Of a stretch of 64,000 nt of DNA, positions 1 through 10,930 are shown piece after piece. The stretch comes from Palaemon carinicauda (taxonomy: Eukaryota > Arthropoda > Malacostraca > Decapoda > Palaemonidae). The DNA is taken from the NCBI RefSeq assembly GCF_036898095.1, contig NC_090739.1:63032479-63096478 (forward strand). Reading direction: 5' to 3'. Both the position numbers and the translations under genes were made by a program. A model generated the notes under the pieces. It did not search any database. It was given only the letters and a program-made list of their open reading frames with translations, and was not told the DNA's origin. Each line of letters opens with the position of its first letter. The stretch's first letter is position 1.

Positions 1-1103
1 TACGTGAGTGCTCTAATGACAATAACCATCAACGCCCAATACATTGGTTATGGGGGGTTTAAAAATTTCTAGATAATGTTGAGCTGATAAAAGTGTAGAG
101 AAATTCTGGGTGAGTAATTTTAAGGTTTTTGCAACTTGCAAAGAGATGAAAGTTGTGCGTCAATATGAACAAGAGTAAGCAACTACAATTTAGATGGAAA
201 CCAAGATAGAGCAATGAATGGCAATATGGCCAGAGGAAGAACAGAAGTGGTTGGTTTAAGCCAATAAGGTGAGCTGAATTCACAAATCAACTGTTCTTTA
301 AAGAAGATATACCAAGCTCAAAATGCCCCCGTATTTTATAAATTTAACTATATCAAAACACACTATCTACTCTACCCGGAATGTTTCAACGGTTATTCTA
401 ATGGGAACACCCCCATAATATCAAAATCGGTAGCCATACCCTGGTGAGAGGGGGCCAATACACTCAAAAACCACAATCTCCTGCAATTTGTCGAAACTTC
501 CGTGTGTGCATATCGCGTACACTAGTAATAGATCTTGATAATACTGTTTGTGCTGTTTGCCAATAAGCACAACAAAATCAAATAACACACTCCTAAACGA
601 TAGTGAACACGGTGCTTAAAATATAGTCTTAAACACCCATAATGCACCAAACTGTCAACTTCGCCAAGAAATTTTCACAAAATGTCAACTTCGCCAAGAA
701 ATGTTCACACTTGCTCATTGGACTCGGAATGTCCCGATGAGCCATGGTACCCTTTCAAAGGCTCAAATTCCAGACTCCGGAATTCACTACCTCCTTCAGT
801 AATCCCCAATTCATTTAATCTTTCATGAAACCTTTACCAGAGCTAAGTTACTGAATTATGATACAAAATAGACCAAGACTATAGCGGAAGATGATAAAAT
901 CAACGGTTAAATACGTGCATTACTATGTCAAATATTGTGAGGCAGAATCTTTCCTTACGTATGAGAATTGAAACCAAGTTGCACTAAAAATTTGATATGT
1001 GCTTTAGGTTGCTATAAACAGCGAATAATTATAACAAATAAAATAGTAACACTTACAGCAGAAATTTAAATTTTGCCATTAACAGTTTACTGTATAAGGA
1101 AGA

Positions 1104-1106
<3 letters not shown>
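1..1106. other. AT-rich non-coding DNA, probably TTD14 intron 1
   Basis: No reading frame here resembles a protein. If the TTD14-like exon at 6428-6497 is correct, everything to its left in the window is its first intron or beyond. The only structure seen is a two-unit tandem duplication at 653-711. Confidence 0.4.
653..711. repeat. 30-bp tandem duplication, two units
   Basis: Two adjacent units, each starting tgtcaacttcgccaagaaa, lie 30 bp apart with one or two differences. No function is implied. Confidence 0.8.

Positions 1107-1179
<73 letters not shown>
1107..1179. repeat. (GA)n microsatellite
   Basis: About 36 perfect GA units followed by a short GT run. The Ser-Leu and Arg-Glu reading frames across it are artefacts of the repeat. 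Confidence 0.98.
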
Positions 1180-1181
<2 letters not shown>

Positions 1182-1659
1182 TGTGTTCTGCTTGATCTAA
1201 TGCCACTGTACGCAACGTAATTGAAAACAACCCCAATTGTGTAAATATTATTGATTGTATACTGTAATCGTCTGACTTTATAGTGTATCGTCTGTCGGGT
1301 TGTTCAAAGGAGTCGGGCGTCAACATAATTGATAGTTACACTTCGAATAAAATGGTCAATTTCCCTTTCCAAGAAAAAAAAATCTCTGCAATTAAAACCA
1401 CCATTGGCAGGAATACGGACAAAAGAACAGAAGCTCCTAGTAATTAAAAACGCGATATCTCTGAGGCGATCAAGAAGTAGGGACATATAACAATAAACTA
1501 GTGAGAACGTTCAATGAAAGGGAAGACCGACTTATTATTTTATAGCGAAATCAGCCGACGTAAATCTCTGACTTCGCGGAAAGATATCAAGCCTTCAATA
1601 CCACGTGGCGATTGCATCATGGTTATATTTGGACTGCAGTGATAACTTACCATGTTCTC

Positions 1660-1662
<3 letters not shown>

Positions 1663-1693
<31 letters not shown>
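1663..1693. repeat. (CT)n microsatellite
   Basis: About 15 CT units. The surrounding 1180-2280 is otherwise AT-rich DNA with no recognisable feature. Confidence 0.95.
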
Positions 1694-1696
<3 letters not shown>

Positions 1697-2282
1697 ACAG
1701 TTTTCTCAACTGTTAGATAATATAAGGATTTGGGATTATTAACAAGCACGTTTTATTGCGACGAATTGATAAAACCAGAGTTGACGACTGTAGCTAACCT
1801 TGAAGATTAGGAGTCATAGTTTTCCGCTTACAAAACGAGATCTGGATGTGTAAACTAAGGTAATCGGTTCATATATTTGTGTTTAGACTTATTTAAACTC
1901 AAGCTACCGATTACAAAATCATACTGCTAAAACAAGAGCTGATGAATTTAAAAAGTTCAGTAACAGAGTTAACGAATGAGGGCATATTTATTGCCTCTAC
2001 TCTACAGCGTCTATTTTTATAATCAAATACTTATAGAAATGACATCACTGGAGACCAGTAATGCTAATATTTAAGGGCATGGAAAGCCCACACCGACATC
2101 AAATTGAAGAAGGCTGTTATAAAGCGTACCGACTACTCGGGAAACCTCACGGTTGGCCAACAGCTTAGGAGGATTAAAAGGTTGGCTATGAGCCACACTT
2201 GCACACACACGGGTGCAAATAGACGAACGCACAAACTGCAGATCACCATGCGAATGTTCATTGCACGTGTCAAGCAGGGACA

Positions 2283-2285
<3 letters not shown>

Positions 2286-2331
<46 letters not shown>

Positions 2332-2399
2332 AAACTCACTTCAAAACCCCGCCAGTGTCCAACAACATTGGCCGGCTATTGCGAAGCTTCAAGGAAAAA

Positions 2400-2474
<75 letters not shown>
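2286..2474. repeat. Opposed (TC)n and (AG)n microsatellites
   Basis: A 45-bp TC run (2286-2330) and a 72-bp AG run (2403-2474) are separated by 72 bp. They are reverse complements, so together they form an inverted pair that could fold into a long hairpin. Confidence 0.95.
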
Positions 2475-2476
<2 letters not shown>

Positions 2477-2631
2477 CTCTGAGATCCCATTACCATATGC
2501 ACATCCACGAATAAGACGTCCACTGCACACGCAATAATAGACGGACATGCTCTGAAAATAAACTCGCGTCTGATGACTCACTTCAACAGGGAAAAGGGAA
2601 CATTGAATTTATTATACAAATCCTGACTTCC

Positions 2632-2633
<2 letters not shown>

Positions 2634-2688
<55 letters not shown>
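2634..2688. repeat. (GA)n microsatellite
   Basis: About 27 GA units, the fourth long purine/pyrimidine dinucleotide run within 1.6 kb. Confidence 0.97.
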
Positions 2689-2690
<2 letters not shown>

Positions 2691-2888
2691 CATTTTAAGA
2701 AAAATCCTTAACATGAATTTCACTCTTTTGTAAGCCTTCATTTTCAACTTTGATATCAATGGCATAAACATCAATATCCTCAGTGTATTAAGTATTTAGT
2801 CGCGTTTGTATTGTTACAATTATAATTTCGTTCTTGATCATTTATTATATTAGTTTATATTATTCGTACAGATATGCATATTAGCTTG

Positions 2889-2889
<1 letters not shown>

Positions 2890-2963
<74 letters not shown>
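2890..2963. repeat. (AT)n microsatellite
   Basis: About 37 perfect AT units, directly left of the degraded non-LTR retrotransposon at 3021-3996. Confidence 0.98.
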
Positions 2964-2965
<2 letters not shown>

Positions 2966-3020
2966 CCTATCCTACGCCTGTTGACACAGCCTCGGTTAGA
3001 TTTCACCAGTCGTCTCTATC

Positions 3021-3996
3021 TCAAGCTTTTAAATCAATACTTCTCCCTTCATCATCTCCTACTAAACGTTTCTTAGTCCTCAGCCTCGTAGGCCTGGGTC
3101 TTCCAACACTTCTAGTGCCTTGTGTAGCCCGGTGGAAAGTTTGACGAACCAACCTCTCTCGGGGAGTGCGATGAGCATGCCCAAACCATCTCCATCTGCC
3201 CCTCATCACGAACTCATCCACACAATCTCTCTTTTAGTTTCATTTCTAAGCCTATCCTCCCATTTAACTCCCTCTACTAAATCTATTAGAGATTGTTTCA
3301 TTGTCATACCACGACTCATGTGATTTTTTTTTAATCTTTTATTAAACTCCAATTCTAAAGACTCTGTATTAGAGATCATAGTTCCTAAATATTTAAATGA
3401 TTTCACCTCATTAAGCATTTCTCCTTCAAAGGATATTTCATCTTCCCTTCTCATCATATCCGTCTTTCTTCTATTTATCTCAGCCCAATCTCGTGTGATA
3501 TTACATGCATTCTGGTAAGCAAGCATAGCAGATCCTATGGCTTTTTGCTAATAATGATAGCGTCATCAGCATACTCTGTCTGCTAATTTCCTGTTACCAA
3601 TCCAGTCCAACCCTTCTCCACCATCCCCCAAATGTTCTATGCATTACAAAATCCATAGGGAGGATAAACTACATAGGTGATAGTACATTCCCTTGGAGTA
3701 CTCCACTGTTCATTGTTAATTCATTTGATAGGACTCCATTAACATTTACTTTGCACTTACTACGCTCATGGCATCAAATTTTCATATTTAAGAATAACTC
3801 CATAATAACGCAGGACTCTCACCAAAATTGGGCTGTGCACACTATCAAAGGATTTTTCATAGTCCACAAATGACATAAAAAATGAATTTCTATATTCTAC
3901 ACATTGCTGTATACCATGGCTTAAAAAGGAAATTTGGTCAGTGAAATTTTTACCCTCTTCGAAATACTGCTTGTTCATCTCGCAGCTTTTCATCAA
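3021..3996 (-). pseudogene. Non-LTR retrotransposon reverse transcriptase fragment
   Basis: Read on the minus strand, degraded reverse-transcriptase blocks follow in the normal order. An FVDYEKSFDSVH motif (about 3870) comes first, then a GVLQGNVLSP block (about 3675-3705), the catalytic YADD followed by AIIIS (YADD at 3562-3573), and a SFKYLGTMIS block (about 3400). The C-terminal RWRWFGHAHR segment (about 3195) is last. This order is typical of endonuclease-type (RTE-like) non-LTR elements. Frames change between blocks, no endonuclease domain is seen, and no 3' tail was found, so this is an inactive remnant. The exact clade cannot be assigned by eye. Confidence 0.85.
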
Positions 3997-4143
3997 TCTC
4001 TCTCTCTCTAGCCTTTTTAGAATGAGTATGCTAAATATTTTAATGACAACTGACGTAAGTGTGATTATTGCAATCAGTCAGATCTTTTGCCATTTTCACC
4101 AACACTCCTAGCTCCCATTTATACAGTAATATAATATAATATA

Positions 4144-4149
<6 letters not shown>

Positions 4150-4226
<77 letters not shown>
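4150..4226. repeat. Compound (AT)n(GT)n microsatellite
   Basis: An AT run (4150-4194) passes directly into a GT run (4195-4226). It separates two oppositely oriented retrotransposon fragments. Confidence 0.95.
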
Positions 4227-4227
<1 letters not shown>

Positions 4228-4257
4228 ACAGAGTGCATAGAAGTAATTTTTAAAAAT

Positions 4258-5050
4258 TCAGAATGGGAAACTGTAGGAATTAACATTTACGGGGAATGTC
4301 TTAACAACCTGAGATTTGCAAAGGGCAATTCTATTCAGTGATTCATGGAGAGAGAAAAAAATGAACAGAGAAAGCAGAAATGTAAGACTGAAAATTAATA
4401 TGAGTAAAACTAAGATATAGTTTAATAAAAATGTAGATAACAAATATGGGTTATGGACGAACCTCTAGAGATTCTTAATGAATATACGTACTTAGGGAAG
4501 ACAGTGTTTCCCCAGGACATGAGACCAAAATTTAAAAAGGATAAGCATGGGATGGAGAGCTTTTAGTAAACAAAATGAGACTATGAAAAGTAAAATTACG
4601 CTTTCTCTACAAAAAAGTATTTCATTAGATGGTCCTACCAGTATAAAGTTATGTATCAGAAACTTGGAGCTCTATTAAATCCTGAGAATATAAGCTAGTT
4701 ATAACCCAAAGAGCAATGGAAAGAATAATAATGAGAATAACATTAGGACAGAAAAAAAAAGAGCAACAGTGATACGAGAGCAAACTAAAGTAGATGATAT
4801 TCTAACATTTAAGAATAAGAAATGGACATGGGGAGAACATGTAATGAGCATGACGGATAATAGATGTACAAAAAGAAGAGCAGAATAACTATAGATTGCA
4901 AAAGTAGCAAGGGAAGGAAGAGAAGACAATGGATTAACGAGGTAAGAAAATCTGAGGGAATGAAGTGGCATGGAAAGGCTATAAACAGACGGGAGTGGAG
5001 GGGCATTGTATGAGACAATTGTCCTCCAGAGGACTAAGTTCAACTAACTA
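4258..5050 (+). pseudogene. Non-LTR retrotransposon RT C-terminal fragment
   Basis: In plus-strand frames interrupted by stops I read fragments resembling the C-terminal third of RTE-like polyproteins. These include a thumb-like MSKTK block (about 4400) and an ITQRAMERIIMRITLGQ-like block (about 4705-4750). A KWTWGEHVMSMTDNR-like block lies at about 4822-4865, and a final REWRGIV segment at about 4994. Several frameshifts and stops make it non-functional. It lies in opposite orientation to the fragment at 3021-3996, so the two are independent insertions or an inverted rearrangement. Confidence 0.7.
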
Positions 5051-5380
5051 AGGCTGAAGATGATTTGTCTCAAAGTGTACTGGTAGTACTCTCAAGTCTC
5101 AGGCGAGTGGACCCTGACTGTGTGTGGCGGGTTAGGGCCGCCAAGTTTAAACCCCTTTGTGAGAATGTTTGTTGACCCAAACAGTGAAATATGTCCCCCA
5201 GCGGGTAGCAACACGGGCTTTGTATTCTAAAACAACACGGGTTTTGTATTCTAAGGAGAAGTCGATACGATATTTAAGAGATATTTGAGGATTAATAATT
5301 AAGGTTAAAAACTCTGAATTATTGACGTCGCGCACATATGAATGGGGTACCACATATACACACTATTTACATACATACAC

Positions 5381-5383
<3 letters not shown>

Positions 5384-5456
<73 letters not shown>
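5384..5456. repeat. (AT)n microsatellite
   Basis: About 36 AT units. The Tyr-Ile reading frames over it are not genes. Confidence 0.98.
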
Positions 5457-5457
<1 letters not shown>

Positions 5458-5600
5458 GAAAGCTTGAGAAATCTGGTTAATTCGTTGAATAATAAGCTTT
5501 GTTTTACGAACCGGTCTGCCAAATGTTTTCAATTTCTACAAGGGAAGGTAATCACACAAGTTATGATTAAAATACGGCTTCATTGACACTTAACATTCTT

Positions 5601-5697
5601 AGCCCTTATCGTTGCATGTATCCCTTATCAATATAAATAAATATTAGCCCTTATCGTTGCATGTATCCCTTATCAATATAAATAAATAAATAAATAA

Positions 5698-5745
<48 letters not shown>
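5601..5745. repeat. 44-bp tandem duplication followed by (AAAT)n and (AT)n
   Basis: A unit beginning agcccttatcgttgcatg occurs at 5601 and again at 5645. The second copy runs into an (AAAT)n tract and then about 22 AT units to 5745. Confidence 0.9.
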
Positions 5746-5748
<3 letters not shown>

Positions 5749-6427
5749 CGTCACCAAATACGTTTATTGAAAACTTTAACACCATTGTGATACTTATAAA
5801 AAAAAAATTTAAAATTACAGGTAAACAAATGCATTAGACATAAGTGGAAAAAAACAACAAAATAATGGTTTATTTCAAAGGATTCTTTTGAAACAACCCC
5901 AGTACACTGAATGCATAAAATGCCAAAAGCCCAACACAAGTATTAACAGCTTGCAATATCCCCTCTCAACTCCTAACGATCTCAAGCTCAGGACGAAATC
6001 ATTGACATCAAACAAATAACAAACAAACCCAAGTGTTGATTGAACACAGAACAAACAGATTTGTTGCCTTTGACAACCAACGCACCAGGCGTTAAACGTC
6101 GTTAAAATGCGCGTGTGAAACATCCCCGCCACGACCTCGCACGGAAAAGGTAGCACCATTTAACGTGGCCGCTTTGTCTCTCCGCTGGGCGGGTGTTTTC
6201 GTTGCACATATCCGGCGCTATTCGTCGCACAGGCATTTCGAAAATAAATTAAAATATGTCTAATTTACGATGGATTGTCACTTAATCTCTGTCGTCTCAG
6301 AATATCGTGATTTCGTCATTACCTGCTACGAGAAGCGTTCGGTCCTCATCAGATTAGGACAACACAAACGGACAGTGGCACAGTATGTAAACGTTACAAA
6401 TTACTTCGAATGGGAACTATTACTCAC
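5746..6427. other. Non-coding, CpG-containing DNA next to the TTD14 5' exon
   Basis: No protein-like frame. The part at 6060-6240 is clearly richer in G+C and CpG than the rest of the left flank, which fits a 5' end of a housekeeping gene. No specific element can be assigned. Confidence 0.35.
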
Positions 6428-6497
6428 CTCCGGTAAGCACTAATTTGTACACCCTTTTACCAGGGTTGTGGTGACCATTCATGGTTGAGTGGGCCAT
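6428..6497 (-). CDS. Ttd14: TTD14-like protein, first coding exon (partial gene)
   Basis: On the minus strand an ATG at 6497-6495 in a strong context (CACCATGG) opens 23 codons plus one base. The exon ends with VYKLVLTGG split at the last glycine, before a consensus donor GTGAGT at 6427-6422. VYKLVLTGG followed by PCGGKTT is the nucleotide-binding P-loop start of TRPL translocation defect protein 14. That is an NTP-binding protein linked in Drosophila to light-dependent TRPL channel trafficking. Only the first part of the P-loop is in this exon. The next exon should start GTCC(T/A)TGTGG-like and was not found in 1-6427, so it is probably outside the window. The call rests on nine residues, the splice donor and the start context, so another P-loop kinase is possible. 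The gene is divergent from SMC1, with 6.2 kb between the two start codons. Confidence 0.6.
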
Positions 6498-6528
6498 GGT
6501 GACCGATGCGGCTGGAAGAACGGCTTCT

Positions 6529-6546
6529 TCACAACTTGACGTCCAT
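6529..6546 (-). promoter_or_regulatory. Short upstream ORF before the TTD14-like start
   Basis: A six-codon ORF (MDVKL, stop) lies on the minus strand 31 bases upstream of the proposed ATG. It matters only if the transcript begins upstream of 6546, which the sequence does not show. Confidence 0.3.
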
Positions 6547-7929
6547 GTTATGACTGGCGCACATAAAAGGCTCAGCTGTCTTTGCTCGTCCGAAACTATC
6601 GTACAGCGACGATTTAATTGTTGAACTTAATTTTAACTTCTTTGTGTTATACCGCGTTTTATCCTATGATATAATATGATGAAGTCAATAGATTAGACAT
6701 TATAATTTTGTCTATTTGCTTTAATACAGATTGGCTGAATCATAAAGCAAATAAATAAGGCAAGTTTGTGGGCAAATATCATCGTGCCCACCATGATCAT
6801 CACAATGTAAACAAAGCAGGCAGTGTGTACTCTGAATATCTAAGAATGCGTCTGACAAAGCAAGTATCATAGGTCCTGTATGGTATATGTAGTCTATAGT
6901 ATTATAGCCACGAAAGAAAAGTAAAATACTTGTCTAGATTTAGTACTGGCGTCTTATTAGTTCGTCGATGTCACGAATAAGATGTAGGCTAAGTAGCCTA
7001 CTAACTCCAATCAAGTATACTTGTCCTTTCATTCTAAATAACCACAAACTTGAAAGATGTAGTTGAAATCTTTCAGCATTCATATGATAGTTCGCGTGAA
7101 CCAAAAGTATTTTCATGGTAACAACGTTTTTAACATTCAATTCTAAAACGAAACAGCGATAGAAATAAAACAATGGTACAAACTAATCTTCGCCAAAATA
7201 TTTGCATAGACCAACTAATAGCCTTTCCTTGAACTATTCCAGTTCTTTGCTCTTTTTTTAGTTTGAATTCATAATATTGTTATTGTATAAGGCAATACGA
7301 TAAATTGCGTTTATATGATCTTGCATTAATGACAGTTAATAGATTTAAAATCGTTAAAGATCTTCTAAAACATTAGGAGTAGGCTATTTGTTCAGTATAA
7401 GACGTCGTGTGATCTTCCCTCTGTCCAGTTTTGACGGCTTTAGTTCGGCCTAACCTTTTTGTTTATTTGGAATTCTAATCTCATAGACGGGTTGTTTCGT
7501 CTATTGTTTTCCTGAAAAAAAAAAAGAAATGATTAGATAAATAGAAGAAATTTGTATTAGGTAGATGTAAATAAAGGAAATATCCTTATGATATACGATT
7601 TATGGGATAAGTCAGATCTCAAAAAAAGGGAATTAATGCTGCTGCTCTAGCACTTTCCAAAAGGGTTCTGTAGTTGATCTTCAATCTCTCTTTTCATCAG
7701 TTTATGATGTTATGGAACGACATTATTTTCTTATATTCTATTTCTAATAGACACTGGCCATATTACTGCATCCACTATGGTGCCCCAGTATGGAGTACTT
7801 GATTGTTGTTCATACATATTTCATATTATTCTATATTGTAGGTTTTCTAGATCGAGCAACTTCTTTGGCTTCCAGGTTCCTCGTTATTCACTATATAACA
7901 TTATGATTGTGGGCACACAGCTAGAAGCA
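6547..7929. other. AT-rich intergenic DNA
   Basis: This should contain the promoter and 5' UTR of the minus-strand gene. I see no reliable core promoter and no coding frame. Confidence 0.4.
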
Positions 7930-9090
7930 TCGAACTTTTCGGTTCAAAGCATTCCAATTTTCAAAATGCTTATTGTCATTATTTACCTCCTGCACCTACA
8001 ACACAACTTGCATAATTTTATTCTTATTTTCCACTGTCTTATTACTTAAACATCTGGCAACTTCTTTGGTTAGCGATTCTAATGTCCTCAATTCTATGCC
8101 AATGCTTCTAAATTTCCTTAATTCTCAACATCTAAAAGTCATTCATGTTCCTATGATTATCTATTTCTTACTTGAGTTTTTGCTTTCTATACATTCTTAC
8201 TTCTTCAATTTCAAAAACACATTTTTTGGCATATTTTTTAAGAATTTTTCCTGAGTATTCCCAATATGATTCCCTCATATAGTCTTCCACTGTTAACTTA
8301 ACTAATCGTTTATCATCTGATGTAATTGTGCTATGAAATAGCATCACCCTTTTATATTCAATTCTATTCTCAATTGACTATATTCGTTTCTGCTATTAAT
8401 ACCAAAATAAGGCATAGTTGCAACTTGTCCAAACAATCCTTTAAAAGCTCTGTAGTGAATTCCCTCTAACTCTTTCCTATCCCTTTCTTATATAACACTT
8501 AACGTCCTAACATTTGCATACAATGTAGTTATCACCACTGTTTCATACATCTGTATTCTCTCCGGGAATGCAAATTCTCCTTCTCTATTAATGTGTCTAT
8601 ACGTCCTCGCTTCTTGCATTGTATATTTTATTTTGCTTTCCTTTTACTTATGCTAAGTGGTCTCCTCCTTCCTAAGTATATATATTCGTTAACTGCTTCC
8701 TTCCAATTCTAACACCCTGTTAACCTTTCTAATTTATTTTTGTCCTTTTTTCAAACTGCGGCAGTTGCTTATGGTTTTTTCTACTTTGTATCTGTTATTA
8801 CTAGGTAACATATCATCAACAAATGTCAGGGATTCAATTCTGTTGTTTCTGATAATGATTATTGTGGTCCCGCGCATAGTATTGACTTTATCTGTAACAA
8901 ATGCGTATAATTTTGAGCAAAAAAAAAAAAAAATTCCCATTTCTTACATTTTCTTCTATCCTAATTTCTTCAGTATATCCGACAGGACTCTTAATCATCG
9001 CTTTACTTTTCTCATTTAATTTGCATATCATCTTGGCATGATCTTCACTTTCCAATTTACTCAGTTCTTTGATACAGTCTTTCATAGTTT
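7930..9090 (-). pseudogene. Non-LTR retrotransposon reverse transcriptase fragment
   Basis: Minus-strand frames give a degraded RT. Upstream is an acidic/basic stretch (about 9085-8890). Next comes LTFVDDMLPSNNRYKVEKT, whose FVDD (complement of 8812-8823) matches the catalytic motif C of reverse transcriptases. Further on are RYRAF-GLFGQVATMPYFG-like and LRIEL-like segments (about 8480-8330), the 'thumb' region of many arthropod non-LTR elements. A charged tail runs to about 7930. Stops and frame changes separate the blocks, and an A-run at 8921-8933 also breaks the frame. It is an inactive remnant of a family different from that at 3021-3996. Confidence 0.7.
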
Positions 9091-9600
9091 ATCAAAACAT
9101 TTAATAGCCTCCCTAAGTAATTCTTATAATCAATAACAGTATTTATGTTAAAAGATGGTCTGCTGTAGATCTACCCCCTATCCCTCAACTCTGAAATCAG
9201 CTAATATTATCATTATTCTCCTCCTTAATTTTTATTAATCAGGGGAAAAGAGAGTAAGTAGCGAGGAGGAAATTTGAGAGACAAGAAACTATAGAGAAAA
9301 GTTGCTGTGGAATAGAAAGGTACGAGATTCAGCTAGCTGATATGTGAAAGGTGCTTAGAACGATTTTTTATTTTAAAGAAGAACAAAATGAAACTAAAAT
9401 GGTGGTAGAGATATTTGAAAAGCTATGAATTTTAGGAAAAAAAATGAGGAACAAATAAGGGGGGAAATAATATCTAAAAAATATGAAGTTCAAACAAAAC
9501 GCTAAGACAAAATCTGAGTCAGTCAGATGTTATAAAAAATAGTAGAATAAATATTTTGCACAAGAATGATGATAAAAAACGATGTTCAAAATAGGAAAAT

Positions 9601-9790
9601 TGGTGGTGGGGCAGCGAGTGGAAGTTACAGAGGTTATACGTAAAATTAAGTATGACAAAGCACCAGGTATATCTGAAGTAGAAATTGAAATTTAATAGTG
9701 CTTTGTATAGAGGGGGAAGAGTGGATACTGGAACTGGTAATGACACGATTGGAAAGACGTAACGTATTACGATTGGGATGTGAATCCAAT
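9601..9790 (+). pseudogene. Non-LTR retrotransposon fragment (finger region)
   Basis: A plus-strand frame reads EVTEVIRKIKYDKAPGISEVEIEI, here split as EVTEVIRKIKY and DKAPGISEVE. It matches the conserved 'K.GKAPG.D.IP.E' finger motif of non-LTR reverse transcriptases. After a frame change, WILELVMTRLERR fits the following helix. It is too short and broken to be active. Confidence 0.65.
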
Positions 9791-9852
9791 GGTAAATGTG
9801 TTGAAATAAGTAGGATATGATAGAGTATGGTAATTGGAGATGAATTAAGCTA

Positions 9853-10056
9853 ATGAAACATTTGTTGATGGTTTTTAAAATTAAACTTGACGAAAAGGCT
9901 TTTAGCTACTGTGCGCCTAGACATTATAATAAACTGCCAACTGAAATGAAGGACCCAAAGGGAGCAATTGAATTTAAGAAGAAACTAAAGACATTACTTT
10001 TCACAAGATCATATGATTTGGAAGATGCTACTATCAAAGAATTGTATAATTTATAA
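9853..10056 (+). pseudogene. C-terminal tail of a non-LTR retrotransposon polyprotein
   Basis: A 67-codon frame contains KAFSYCAPRHYNKLP and EFKKKLKTLLF. This is the tail 'R.FS..AP..WN.LP...... FK..LK..LF' found after the RT domain in many arthropod non-LTR elements. The frame ends in TAA at 10054-10056. No catalytic part is attached. Confidence 0.65.
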
Positions 10057-10479
10057 TGAAAATGTTTCGTTAGATGATTGATATGAACCCGCCCAAGAAG
10101 TAGTTCACTCGACTTCAGTGGAGGGTTGGATTTAAACCCAAAACAAGTAACAAGTAAGATATTTCGAGCAATTGTGAAGATGGATGAAAAGCAGGAGAGT
10201 TTCATTAGATGGAGAGGTTAAGTTACCGCGCTCTTCGTGAAGAACAGAAACAAGAAAATAGGTTAAAAGGAAATCAGAAGCCCTACCGTACCCGTATAGA
10301 CCTACAGAAGATATTAGATAGAATACCAAGGGAGACAAGAAAATCGGATTACTTGAAATGGTGTATAAGAGAACGAGAACAAGAGCGATAACACGTCGCA
10401 AGTGATTGAAATTAAAATTGATTTACATCAAACATCGGCATTTCTACTCTTTCTGTTTGTGCTGGTTATGAGTGAAAGG

Positions 10480-10930
10480 ATTATGAATTAGAATCTATGG
10501 GGATTGTTATATGCAGATGAACGGGTCACTGGAGTTGAAAGTTGGAGAAAAGCGTTTTTTTTTTTGGAGGTGACAAGCAAATGACAAATAAATTGATTTT
10601 TTTTTTATATTGTAATCAGACTATTGATGATGTATAATTCAGAAACAAGGAACAATGACAGAAAGAAGGAGAAAGAACTGGATGGAACAGAGATCAGGAT
10701 GCTGGTGTGGATTTGAGGTATATCGTTGCGTGAGAAGAGAACAAATGAAGAAATTAAATATTCCGGGTGGTAGTTATTACAGACAAGGAAATAGTCAAAT
10801 TGAGATGGCATACCATTATACAAATGCATCATATTCTGGACGGGTGAGGGATGGGACGTGAAGAGGGATTCAGTGGAATATGTTGTACTTACAAAATCAA
10901 AGCATTGGGTAAGGATTAGATGCTAAAGTA
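10480..10930 (+). pseudogene. Non-LTR retrotransposon RT fragment with mutated YADD
   Basis: A plus-strand frame reads GLLYADERVTG (about 10499-10531), the RT motif C with YADD changed to YADE. About 160 bases further, a MLVWI-GISLRE-like segment and a later SYSGR segment (about 10826-10845) match the RMLRWM.G...R.RN and GHV.R blocks of RTE-type C termini. Several stops and frame changes are present. Confidence 0.6.

Noticed and set aside
4699..5043. 114-codon minus-strand frame rich in Leu, Phe and Ser
   Set aside because: It is antisense to a degraded plus-strand reverse transcriptase fragment.
6563..6575. Plus-strand CATAAAAGG as a TATA box
   Set aside because: It lies in the 5' region of a minus-strand gene with no plus-strand transcript evidence downstream.
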